DNA from: an uncultured Porphyromonadaceae bacterium
Lineage (GTDB): Bacteria; Bacteroidota; Bacteroidia; Bacteroidales; Muribaculaceae
NCBI GenBank assembly: GCA_947176585.1
Contig: CAMWRI010000007.1
Span: forward strand, 1 to 39,075
Reading direction: 5' to 3'
DNA length: 39,075 nt
The notes under the pieces were generated by a model, which saw nothing but the letters and a program-made list of their open reading frames with translations, was not told where the DNA came from and did no database searches. Each line of letters starts with the position of its first letter. Positions within the stretch are counted from its first letter, which is position 1. Below are positions 24,861-32,936 of the stretch, piece after piece. Both the position numbers and the translations under genes were made by a program.

Positions 24861-25850
24861 TTATTTAACTATCTTGAGCATTGAAATAGCTGATTGATCT
24901 CCTTGGTCGGCCGCCATTTTAATCCAGTGTCGTGCACTTGCCTTATCTTTCTTTACACCTTTACCCTCGAAGTACATAAGACCTAAAAAAAGTTGCCCGG
25001 ACGAAGATCCTTGATCTGCGGCTCTTTGGAACCAGCGGATTGCTTCGGCGTAATCCCGTGATACGCCATTGCCTTCACGATACATATTGCCAAGCAGTAC
25101 TTGTCCGCTTGCTTCTCCTTGTTCTGCTGCTTTCCGGAACCATCGGGCCGCCTCTGTTTGGTCTTTCGTAACCCCATGTCCGTTTTGATATAAAACGCCA
25201 AGAGTGGTTTGTGCATTAGCATTTCCCAGCTCGGCCGCCTTACTAATCCACCGGAATGCTTCGTTATAATCCTGCTTCACGCCGTTCCCATTGTAATAAA
25301 TTACTCCAATCATTTGGGCGGCTTCCTTGTCGTCGCTTATTTTATGGAATAATGTCAGGGCTTTGTCGTAATATCCATCATTGTATGCGTTCTTGGCTTC
25401 TTGCAAGATGTCGGAAACAGAGTCGGATGAACTCGGTGCCGAAGCGGCTAATGCCGCAGGTTGTGGAGTGCCCGCGCCTTCTTCCACTAATTTCACCACG
25501 TAGACAGTCTGCTCCGTAAGCACCGGCACATTGTAGTTGTCGAACACGATGCGGAGGGGTAGGTGATTGTCGAAGACGAGCTCCACCTGCTTCGAGTCGT
25601 GAGCCATGTACACCCACTTTTCCATGCCTTTCGACACTATTTCGCCCACCGAGGAGCCGCTGGCATGGTCAATCCCGTCGGAAACGTAGACCTTGAGCAG
25701 CGCGCATTTGCGGCCGTTGGCACCCACGCGACTGTTTACCCGCGCCGACAGATCACCCGTGGCAGTCTCGAAGCTCACGACTTTGTATTCCTGAGCCGAT
25801 ACCGGAATGAGAGCCAAAATATATAATATAGCTATAACAAGTTTTTTCAT
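24861..25850 (-). CDS. exported PEGA-module/Sel1 protein
   Basis: 329 residues from ATG 25850 (an earlier TTG in frame overlaps the upstream stop). Signal peptide (KLVIAILYILALIPVSAQ), module with FETATGDLSARVNSRVG and CALLKV, then a Ser/Ala linker and five Sel1 repeats to the end (for example GVIYYNGNGVKQDYNEAFRWISKAAELG). No TonB_C or OmpA domain. A simpler member of the module family, likely a periplasmic docking protein. Confidence 0.7.
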   Translation of the reverse strand: MKKLVIAILYILALIPVSAQEYKVVSFETATGDLSARVNSRVGANGRKCALLKVYVSDGIDHASGSSVGEIVSKGMEKWVYMAHDSKQVELVFDNHLPLRIVFDNYNVPVLTEQTVYVVKLVEEGAGTPQPAALAASAPSSSDSVSDILQEAKNAYNDGYYDKALTLFHKISDDKEAAQMIGVIYYNGNGVKQDYNEAFRWISKAAELGNANAQTTLGVLYQNGHGVTKDQTEAARWFRKAAEQGEASGQVLLGNMYREGNGVSRDYAEAIRWFQRAADQGSSSGQLFLGLMYFEGKGVKKDKASARHWIKMAADQGDQSAISMLKIVK

Positions 25851-25852
25851 AA

Positions 25853-26803
25853 TCAATCAATAAAGAAATCGTCGAGAGTGAGTATGCCGTCGGAGTCAAC
25901 ACTTTGCTCCGTCTGCCATGTGCGCACACGAATCTGCGGGGCTTCGGGGTCGTTGAAATCCCATAGCAGAAAGAGCCAGCCATCATCCATATATGTATCA
26001 GTCTGCCACTTCTGATGGAGGGTCACACCATAGATATTGGGCTTGGCATTATGCGCCACTACTGCTATATGATTGAAATCAACCGATATAAGATTGTTAT
26101 TCCTGAATATTTCCGATAGCTGATCAAGATATTCGGCCTTTGTCAAGACTTTGTATTTGGCCTTATCACCTCCTCCGTTCTTAGAATTGATTTCGGATAT
26201 TATCAGTGTATCATCGCTATATAGATCATTAAGAGCCCCAATGTTTTTTTCATTATAGAAATTACGGAGTTCTTCTACTGATTTGAGGATTTCACGGCGC
26301 TTGTGGGCATCGGCTCCGCCTCCGGGGCTGGTCAATAGCCGTGACACGTCTTCATGTAGCTCCCATGCTGGTCGCACACCGGTGATTAAGCCGTATTTGT
26401 TTAAAGATATTGTCAATTCGCGATGAGGCGACAAGTTGTAATCCGGGCTCACACGCTTCATAGTGATAGGGATGGATCTCACCTGAAAGCCTTGGAAATC
26501 TTCAAGGCATTTAGAGATATTGGCGGATTTATCGCATACGAATTGAGCGTCGTATTCCCAGAGTGCAGATAGGCGTTTCTTGGCTTCCGGCGAAATATTG
26601 ATGCCCGAGAAATTTAATGTCGTCCCGCTGTCACCGGCACGGTTAATCTCAGAGAGCAGGGCCGATATGTTGCTTTCCATTAGCGTTTTCAATGCGCCGT
26701 CTTCGATCGTTCCGCCTGCAAATTTGAATTGTACGGTTTGTGCAAATGCCGGGATGGTTAATATTTGCAGTGCTACGAGCAGCCACCAACGAGGTATCTT
26801 CAT
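25853..26803 (-). CDS. exported NTF2-like protein (paralogue 1)
   Basis: 316 residues with signal peptide (WWLLVALQILTIPAFAQ). A C-terminal NTF2-like alpha+beta domain (about 165-316) shows the helix RREILKSVEELRNFYNEKNIGALNDLY and strands ending in WLFLLWDFNDPEAPQIRVRTWQ. The first 150 residues form a separate domain (SNISALLSEINRAG and a Cys pair around FVCDKSANISKCLE). Strongly similar in arrangement to the proteins at 27703 and 28660. Role unknown; NTF2-like domains can be binding pockets or inactive scaffolds. Confidence 0.7.
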   Translation of the reverse strand: MKIPRWWLLVALQILTIPAFAQTVQFKFAGGTIEDGALKTLMESNISALLSEINRAGDSGTTLNFSGINISPEAKKRLSALWEYDAQFVCDKSANISKCLEDFQGFQVRSIPITMKRVSPDYNLSPHRELTISLNKYGLITGVRPAWELHEDVSRLLTSPGGGADAHKRREILKSVEELRNFYNEKNIGALNDLYSDDTLIISEINSKNGGGDKAKYKVLTKAEYLDQLSEIFRNNNLISVDFNHIAVVAHNAKPNIYGVTLHQKWQTDTYMDDGWLFLLWDFNDPEAPQIRVRTWQTEQSVDSDGILTLDDFFID

Positions 26804-26844
26804 AAAGTCAATAATATAAATCTTGTATTGGCATTATTAACGAC

Positions 26845-27687
26845 TCACGGATATATGATGGTGCAGGGGAAGAAGCCGTGTTCTTCGAGCTTGCCGCGGG
26901 TGAATTGCCCCAGAGAGTTTACGTAGTAGCGATGCACTATCAGGTCCACCATTCCGTCTTCGGCGGTGATGCAGGGGGTGTAGCGTGTGTGGGTACTCCG
27001 CTCCTCTTCCTCAACGCTCCTGTGGTTGATGATCACGCCTTCGTAGCCCACCCATTGCAGGTCTTTGCTGTATTGGGGGTAGTCTCCCAAGAAAAAAACC
27101 ATTTCATTTATCGTGGGCAGCCGCCAACCAGTATAGCCGCCATGCCGCTTCTCGTTTAGGATCTCGCAGAATTTTTTAGCTTCGAGATAATTCATGTCGT
27201 GCAGATCGTCGCCCACGTAAAACACGATGGTGTAGTCGCCCTCCACCGGAAAGAGAACCATATCCTGAAGGCCATCGCCGTCCTCGAGTTTGTCGAACTT
27301 GTTGCCGCTCACGAGCTTAAGCTCATAGGCCACTGCGCTCTGTATCTTTGTGCCGTCGTAATCGGCAAACGTGACCGTGAGCGGGTCGTATCCGGCCACG
27401 TCAATATCCAGTCGCTTCGTGCCCTGATTGACGTAGCATTTGAGCTCCGAAACATCAGGCACCTTGTCCACCACATTGCCCTTTACCTGAATCTGCTCAG
27501 GCGTTACCCCTTCAGGAGGAAAGATTCTGATGAGCGCACATTTATTACCGTTTAAATCTTTGGGAATATTGGGGTCCACATAGAAATTTCCTTCCGCAAA
27601 GCTTCCCACTTTCAGGCCCTTGGCAAACGAGGTCACGGCCACGCCCATTGTAAGCAGCAGCACGAGAATTTTTCTTGTATAATTCAT
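26845..27687 (-). CDS. exported PEGA-module/Lcl (DUF1566-like) protein
   Basis: 280 residues from ATG 27687; the frame extends to a TTG at 27702 directly after the upstream stop. Signal (ILVLLLTMGVAVTSFA). The module is a divergent version (FYVDPNIPKDLNG, CALIRI, then YDPLTVTFADYDG). The C-terminal part (about 150-280) has AKKFCEILNEK and GYTGWRLPTINEM, the hallmark of the Lcl/DUF1566 fold, which is related to formylglycine-generating-enzyme-like and adhesin C-type folds. It lies between two NTF2-like genes. Confidence 0.65.
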   Translation of the reverse strand: MNYTRKILVLLLTMGVAVTSFAKGLKVGSFAEGNFYVDPNIPKDLNGNKCALIRIFPPEGVTPEQIQVKGNVVDKVPDVSELKCYVNQGTKRLDIDVAGYDPLTVTFADYDGTKIQSAVAYELKLVSGNKFDKLEDGDGLQDMVLFPVEGDYTIVFYVGDDLHDMNYLEAKKFCEILNEKRHGGYTGWRLPTINEMVFFLGDYPQYSKDLQWVGYEGVIINHRSVEEEERSTHTRYTPCITAEDGMVDLIVHRYYVNSLGQFTRGKLEEHGFFPCTIIYP

Positions 27688-27702
27688 AGTTTTAATGCTC
27701 AA

Positions 27703-28653
27703 TTATTCAAAGTCGAAATCGTCGAGAGATACTTCGCAGGCTTCTCCGGGAGCTGCCCCCGGCTGCACAATACGTACGGGAAACATGCTTTCTCCCTCCT
27801 TGTGGTCGAAATCCCACAGCAGAAACATCCAGTCGCTGCTGCTTTTTCCGGTGGAAAGCTCGGTGACGGTCTGGCGGAAGGTGAGGCCGTAGATATCGGG
27901 CTTTGCCGCGCTTCGGTGCAACGACACCGCATCTATCTTCATGGCATGCTTCTCCGACCCGTGCAATATGCTGATTATCTTGTTCAGCTGTTCGTTCATG
28001 GGGCCTTGCTCCCGCTTGCGGTTTACGCCTGCGGTGCCGGCTGTCTTATTCAGCGTGAATTTCAGGCCATCGGTGCCGCACAGGAAGTCGGCAAGTTCAC
28101 TGATATCCTTTCTGAGAAACCACGTATAGTAATCATCCAGCCAAGTCACTATTTCTATTCTTTTGGCAAGGTCATTGTCGGCGCCATCGAAGACAGATAC
28201 AATGTCGTTGCGTTCGAGCATTCCCATGCGCAGTCCGGAGATGGTACCGTTCTCCTCCAACGAGATGGACAGGTGGCCTTCCTGCGGCAGTTCAAAGCCG
28301 GTTGTGTTTTTGGTAATCAGCACGGGTATCATCACGTGCATCTCTTCCAACCCCTCCCGTCCACGCGATATCGTGGTGGGCTTGATAGGCGCAAATTGCA
28401 GCCGGTTCCATAGATTGCCGAGTGTCTCCGCCACGTCCTGATACATGTCTATATTCTTCACGTCGGGCTTGCGGCCGGCCGCAGAAGCGTCGCTCAGCTC
28501 CGTAAGCAGTGCTGATATGTTTTTTTCGATGGTCTTCTTGGTCTTGGCATTCATCGAAGTTCCTGCCGCGAATCTGAATTCATCTGCGTGCATAGACAGG
28601 GCAGGCAATATTGATGCGGCGGCAAAGAGAATGAGATTTATTGAAATTTTCAT
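27703..28653 (-). CDS. exported NTF2-like protein (paralogue 2)
   Basis: 316 residues, signal peptide (LILFAAASILPALSMHA). Domain order as in paralogue 1: N-terminal 150 residues (KKTIEKNISALLTELSDA), then the NTF2-like part (IEIVTWLDDYYTWFLRKDISELADFL, WMFLLWDFDHKEGE). It is clearly more divergent from paralogues 1 and 3 than these are from each other. Sits immediately before the Lcl-type gene. Role unknown. Confidence 0.65.
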   Translation of the reverse strand: MKISINLILFAAASILPALSMHADEFRFAAGTSMNAKTKKTIEKNISALLTELSDASAAGRKPDVKNIDMYQDVAETLGNLWNRLQFAPIKPTTISRGREGLEEMHVMIPVLITKNTTGFELPQEGHLSISLEENGTISGLRMGMLERNDIVSVFDGADNDLAKRIEIVTWLDDYYTWFLRKDISELADFLCGTDGLKFTLNKTAGTAGVNRKREQGPMNEQLNKIISILHGSEKHAMKIDAVSLHRSAAKPDIYGLTFRQTVTELSTGKSSSDWMFLLWDFDHKEGESMFPVRIVQPGAAPGEACEVSLDDFDFE

Positions 28654-28659
28654 GCGGAA

Positions 28660-29628
28660 TCAGGGAATAAAGAAGTCATCAAGGGTGAATACGCCGTCGG
28701 AGGCAACGATCTGCTCCGGCTGCCATGTGCGCACATGAATCTGCGGCGCTTCGGGGTCGTTGAAATCCCAGAGCAGAAAGAGCCAGCCCTCATCACTATA
28801 TGTGTTTGTCTGCCACTTCTGATGGAGGGTCACGCCGTAGATATTGGGCTTGGCACCATGCATCACCACCGAGATATGGTCGAATTCCACTTTTATGCGG
28901 CTGTTTCTTTGGAATATCCCGGATAGCTTGTTGATATACTGGGCCTTTGACTGAACGGTGTAGTTCACTGTCTGATCCAGTCTCACGCCGTTGTCGCCGT
29001 TGCGTCTCTGCCTCACCACGCTGCCTGTGATGATGAGGGCGTCGTCGCTGTAGATCTGGTTCAGTGCCTTGATATTCTTTTCGTTATAGTAGCAGCGGAA
29101 GTCCTCCACCCATTTGAGGATCTCACGGCGCTGACGGGTATCGGCCACGCCACCCGGGCTGAAAAGTATTCGCGACACATCTTCCTGTAGCTCCCATGCC
29201 GGGCGTACTCCGGTGATCACGCCGCTTTTGCTGAGAGATATTGTGAGCTCCCGGTTAAGTGACTGGTCGAATGATGGATCCGTTGGTTTCATAGTGATGG
29301 GAATTGCTCTCACCTGAAAGCCCTGCACATCGTTAAGGCATTTCGAGATATTGGTGGACTTGTCGCACACGAAATGAGAGTCTTCCCAGAGTGCTATAAG
29401 GCGGTTCTTAGCTTCGGCTTCAATATTGATAGCCGAGAGATTAAGCGTCCCGCCGCTGTTGCCGGCACGGTTTATCTCGGAGAGCAGTGCCGATATGTTG
29501 TTTTCCATGCGCGTCTTCAAGGCTCCGGCTTCAATCGTGCCGCCGGCAAATTTAAAGGTAACTTCGGCCATGCCGTTGAAGCGGCACAGCATGGCCAGAA
29601 TCAGAATAAGTAATTTGATTGGTTTCAT
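28660..29628 (-). CDS. exported NTF2-like protein (paralogue 3)
   Basis: 322 residues from ATG 29628, which overlaps the upstream stop as ATGA (an in-frame ATG at 29637 is the alternative). Signal peptide (KLLILILAMLCRFNGMAE). Highly similar to paralogue 1 over the whole length (SNISALLSEINRAG versus NNISALLSEINRAG; VRPAWELQEDVSRIL versus VRPAWELHEDVSRLL), with an extra Arg/Asn-rich loop near 215. A tandem or block duplication is likely. Confidence 0.65.
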   Translation of the reverse strand: MKPIKLLILILAMLCRFNGMAEVTFKFAGGTIEAGALKTRMENNISALLSEINRAGNSGGTLNLSAINIEAEAKNRLIALWEDSHFVCDKSTNISKCLNDVQGFQVRAIPITMKPTDPSFDQSLNRELTISLSKSGVITGVRPAWELQEDVSRILFSPGGVADTRQRREILKWVEDFRCYYNEKNIKALNQIYSDDALIITGSVVRQRRNGDNGVRLDQTVNYTVQSKAQYINKLSGIFQRNSRIKVEFDHISVVMHGAKPNIYGVTLHQKWQTNTYSDEGWLFLLWDFNDPEAPQIHVRTWQPEQIVASDGVFTLDDFFIP

Positions 29629-30371
29629 CGGTACCATACTATGACTTTGCAGTTTGAGTAGTTCGTTTCAGAGTCGGGTTTATTAGTGCGGCAGTTTATG
29701 CGGTTCGGGGAATTTTTTGGCGAGAGAATAGACAGGATGCCGTACATATCGTCTATCAGGATGGTGTAGGCATCCCCGGGTACTTCCGCCGCCGATGTGC
29801 TCACACCGGTTTCATTGATCAGTCCCCGTTTTTTGAAAGACGACAGGAATCCTTTTATTTCGGTCCAGTTGTCCTGGTTGCACAGCGTTTCCAGTACGTC
29901 GTCGGGCATCGGGGCGGGAATCGTGGTGGGGGTGGAGGGCACCGCGGGGACGTGTGCGGTACCTGCCACCGCGTTTCCACTGCTGGAGGAGGGAGCCGGT
30001 AGAGACATCTGCTCGGAATGAGACCTTGCAGTGAGGGCAAGCACCTGCGACAGTGGCATGTACAGCAATACGTTGTAGCGATTATTGCTAAAACTCTTAA
30101 GTTCCTGCGCCACGGGCTGGATGTCGGACACACCGAGAGCCCCGCAGCCCTTTTCGGCCCGTCTTTCATTCATATAGTTCAGAAGGTCCAGAAGCGCTTT
30201 GTTGTAGGCGATGTCCTTGTCTTCGTTGAAGTCTTCGCCAAATACCATATTCTCGTTCAGCTTCACTTCGTCCATCTTCTTGTCGATATCAGCCTGAGCG
30301 TATACACTTGAAGATAATGACGCTGCTGAAACAAGCGCGATTATGATAGTTTTAAACAGTCTACTTGACAT
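29625..30371 (-). CDS. exported LPP20-like protein with C-terminal domain
   Basis: 248 residues with signal peptide (IIIALVSAASLSSSVYAQ). Residues 50-125 (DIAYNKALLDLLNYMNE, then YNVLLYMPLSQVLALTA) match the general LPP20-type fold by eye. A Ser/Pro/Thr-rich linker (about 125-155) leads to a C-terminal domain (WTEIKGFLSSFKKRG, AYTILIDDMYGILSIL, ending near CKVIVWYR). It overlaps the upstream gene by 11 bases and the next by 4, indicating tight coupling. Name tentative. Confidence 0.5.
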   Translation of the reverse strand: MSSRLFKTIIIALVSAASLSSSVYAQADIDKKMDEVKLNENMVFGEDFNEDKDIAYNKALLDLLNYMNERRAEKGCGALGVSDIQPVAQELKSFSNNRYNVLLYMPLSQVLALTARSHSEQMSLPAPSSSSGNAVAGTAHVPAVPSTPTTIPAPMPDDVLETLCNQDNWTEIKGFLSSFKKRGLINETGVSTSAAEVPGDAYTILIDDMYGILSILSPKNSPNRINCRTNKPDSETNYSNCKVIVWYR

Positions 30372-31449
30372 ACTTGATCTTTTCCTTTTCGGTCTTCTTC
30401 ACATAGGGGGCAAATAGTTCCCTCACGTTGTTGGCGGGAATGAACAGGCCGGCTCTGGCCTTGATCGCACCTTTTCCGTTAATCACATCTTCGGGGCGGC
30501 ACTCGATCTTGAGCGTGTGGTCATATCCCTTTTTCTTATTGTACAGAAACATAGCACCCTCCAGCACGCCGTTCTCGAATTTCTCCACGCCCCACAACGG
30601 CATGCATCCTGCTTCCTCACACATCGCCAGGAATCGGTTGAGCGGTACCTCCACCTGCTCTTTCTCGCCATATTCGTGCTTGAGGATGGAGATATTGATT
30701 CTTGTATCTCCGTATCTGTCTGAGGGGTATATGAAGAGGTTGGCGATGGATTCGAGCGGCGACGCGGAGTCCCACACGGGTGTCTTGCGGTCGGCATCGA
30801 AATACACGTTGCGGGTGATCTGTTTGCTATGGTAGGCAGCCCCGGGCAGTACGAATTTATCTTCCTTATATGGCTCAAGGCTGCCTTCGTCTACCGTCCC
30901 GAACGGAGCCCGCCCTCCTTTGAACGAACGAAGCCGGGAAATGAAATCGTTCTCGATGTCGGAGCGCGAGCCTTTCGACGTGGTGTCGTAGCCCACGGGG
31001 ATCGTCACGGCCACGGTCTTGCTGCCGAGATTCCAAGACGCCGACATCGTGCGGGAATTCACCGAATTCACGGCGCAAGGCGTGTCGGGCGATATTTTTT
31101 TGAAATCGGCTATGGAGCCTGCGGTTATTACCGTCTTGTCGAACGGCTCGTCGTCAATTCCCATGCTTCGGGCAAGCATTGCTTCCTCGATATAGCCCAG
31201 CAGGTCTTTGTCGGCCTGCTTCTTCAAATCGTCGGAAAACAGATTCAGCCCTATGCGGCGGATCCGGCCGTCGTTCTTGACCACGCGCACGGCATAGCCG
31301 TTGACTTCAATAATAGTGTCGCAATCAGCTCTTGCGGCGATGGTGCTGTCGGCAGCGCGTCGCGCAAGCAGTTCGAGCGAGGTTGTTTCTTGAGCCTGCA
31401 CGAATAGGCCCAGGGCCGCGCCGAGCAGTATCAGCGGCTGTTTTCTCAT
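30361..31449 (-). CDS. exported protein, unknown, coupled to kinase 2
   Basis: 362 residues, signal peptide (PLILLGAALGLFVQAQ). No family recognised; features are KQADKDLLGYIEEAMLARSMG, a central beta-rich region (KTVAVTIPVGYDTTSKGS) and a Lys-rich tail. Its start overlaps the stop of the second kinase as ATGA, so it is translated with it. A plausible job is an extracytoplasmic partner of that kinase's sensor domain, but this is only positional inference. Confidence 0.55.
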   Translation of the reverse strand: MRKQPLILLGAALGLFVQAQETTSLELLARRAADSTIAARADCDTIIEVNGYAVRVVKNDGRIRRIGLNLFSDDLKKQADKDLLGYIEEAMLARSMGIDDEPFDKTVITAGSIADFKKISPDTPCAVNSVNSRTMSASWNLGSKTVAVTIPVGYDTTSKGSRSDIENDFISRLRSFKGGRAPFGTVDEGSLEPYKEDKFVLPGAAYHSKQITRNVYFDADRKTPVWDSASPLESIANLFIYPSDRYGDTRINISILKHEYGEKEQVEVPLNRFLAMCEEAGCMPLWGVEKFENGVLEGAMFLYNKKKGYDHTLKIECRPEDVINGKGAIKARAGLFIPANNVRELFAPYVKKTEKEKIKYVK

Positions 31450-32927
31450 GGTATGATAGTTTTTATAAGATTTCCGTAAGTGTCGTAAAGTTTTCCGCTT
31501 ATCAGCTGACCGTTATCGTAGGTGGCCACGAAATAGTCGCCCGGATTGGCCTCGTACGTGGTGGTTCGGTCCACGCAGTGTGCGGCGCTGAACACGATTT
31601 TCCCGCGTCCGTCCGGTTCCCCGTTCTTTATGCCGCCGGTCCATGTGCCGTAGCCCAGATCCAATGTGCCCGTCGTCGTAGCGGCAGGCTTCGCAGGCAC
31701 GGGTTTCGCAGGCTCTGTGCTCTTCTCGGGCTTTGCGGGTTGAGGCTCGGTTTTCGGTTCAGGCGCCTGGCTTGGCTCGGGAGTAACGGTCGGTTTGGCC
31801 GCTTCCTGCCCGGGCGCGGAATCGGCCGGCGCTTCGTTCTTTATTATGGCGGTGTCGGGCGTGCCGGCAGCTGCATCAGCACCGGCAGTGGATGCGCCCT
31901 TTCCCTTTGACCATAGCAGGAGCACTATCACCACCGCGCAGATTGCAACTATCGAATATGCAATTGTGCGTACTCTCGATTTCCCGCTATCGGCTATATC
32001 AAGTACGGTGGTATCGGTGCCACCGGCCGCGGAAAGCCCTAAATCGGATTTTAGCACGGCGATGGAGGCTGTGCGGTCTTCGTAGGACTTGTTAAGTCCC
32101 TTGCATATTCCCGCAATGGCATCCTGCGGCACAATCTTGGCCAACGACGACCTGATTTCCGGCAGCCGCAGCTCCGCCGCGCTCTTGGGAGTGGCACCGG
32201 TGATGCAATAGAGCAGGGTGGCCATCAGGGCATATATATCCGTGGCGGGTATGAACTCCTTGATGCCTGCATATTGCTCCAGCGGCGAATAACCCTCGCT
32301 CACGCCCTGCACGCCCTTGGGCGACGTCTTGTCGCCGTTCCTCTTGAAATGCACGCTCAGCCCGAAGTCGATCAGCACCGGCACGATGCCGTGCAGCCCT
32401 GCGTGTAGCATTATATTGTCGGGCTTGATATCGAGATGATTGATGCGCGACTTGTGAAGAAAATCCACCGCATCGAATATGGGCGCGAGCAGTTTGAGAG
32501 CCTCATGATAGCTGAGCTTGCCCTTCATCGCCACGTAGGATGCCAGCGACTGTCCGTTTATATACTGCATCACGTAGTAGGCCGTGCCGTTCATCTCAAA
32601 CACCTCGTTCACCTTCACTATATTATCGTTCTGCGTGCCCAGCGCGTGCAGTTTCCTTGCCTCGGCTATGAAATCGGCTTTGCTGCGCTCATATTCCGCC
32701 AGCTTCTCGTAGCGGGGCAGCACGCGGTCTTCCACCCTCATGCAGAACGCACTCGGAAAATGCTCTTTGATGGCAAACTTAGCTTCGGTGGTGACATTTC
32801 CCACCCTCAGCTCGCCCATCACAAGATAAGTGATTCCGAAACCACCCTGCCCGAGCACCTTCACAATCCTGTACTTGGCAGCCCCGCTGTCGAGCACCAC
32901 CCCTTCTTTTAATGCATTATCTGCCAT
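31446..32927 (-). CDS. transmembrane Ser/Thr kinase, MORN-like C-terminus
   Basis: 493 residues. Kinase domain 18-290: Gly-loop GQGGFG (26-31), Lys54 in FAIKEH, catalytic HLDIKPDN (D166, K168, N171), and DFG (D187). The usual HRD is HLD, so it is a non-RD kinase. A transmembrane helix (about 325-345, VAICAVVIVLLLW) is followed by a Pro/Glu/Lys/Thr-rich spacer and a MORN-like domain (about 427-493: GYGTWTGGIKNGEPDGRGK). Cytoplasmic kinase, extracytoplasmic C-terminus. All catalytic residues are present, so it should be active. Expected partners: the PP2C phosphatase and FHA proteins of the same operon. Confidence 0.85.
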   Translation of the reverse strand: MADNALKEGVVLDSGAAKYRIVKVLGQGGFGITYLVMGELRVGNVTTEAKFAIKEHFPSAFCMRVEDRVLPRYEKLAEYERSKADFIAEARKLHALGTQNDNIVKVNEVFEMNGTAYYVMQYINGQSLASYVAMKGKLSYHEALKLLAPIFDAVDFLHKSRINHLDIKPDNIMLHAGLHGIVPVLIDFGLSVHFKRNGDKTSPKGVQGVSEGYSPLEQYAGIKEFIPATDIYALMATLLYCITGATPKSAAELRLPEIRSSLAKIVPQDAIAGICKGLNKSYEDRTASIAVLKSDLGLSAAGGTDTTVLDIADSGKSRVRTIAYSIVAICAVVIVLLLWSKGKGASTAGADAAAGTPDTAIIKNEAPADSAPGQEAAKPTVTPEPSQAPEPKTEPQPAKPEKSTEPAKPVPAKPAATTTGTLDLGYGTWTGGIKNGEPDGRGKIVFSAAHCVDRTTTYEANPGDYFVATYDNGQLISGKLYDTYGNLIKTIIP

Positions 32928-32936
32928 ATTATATCA

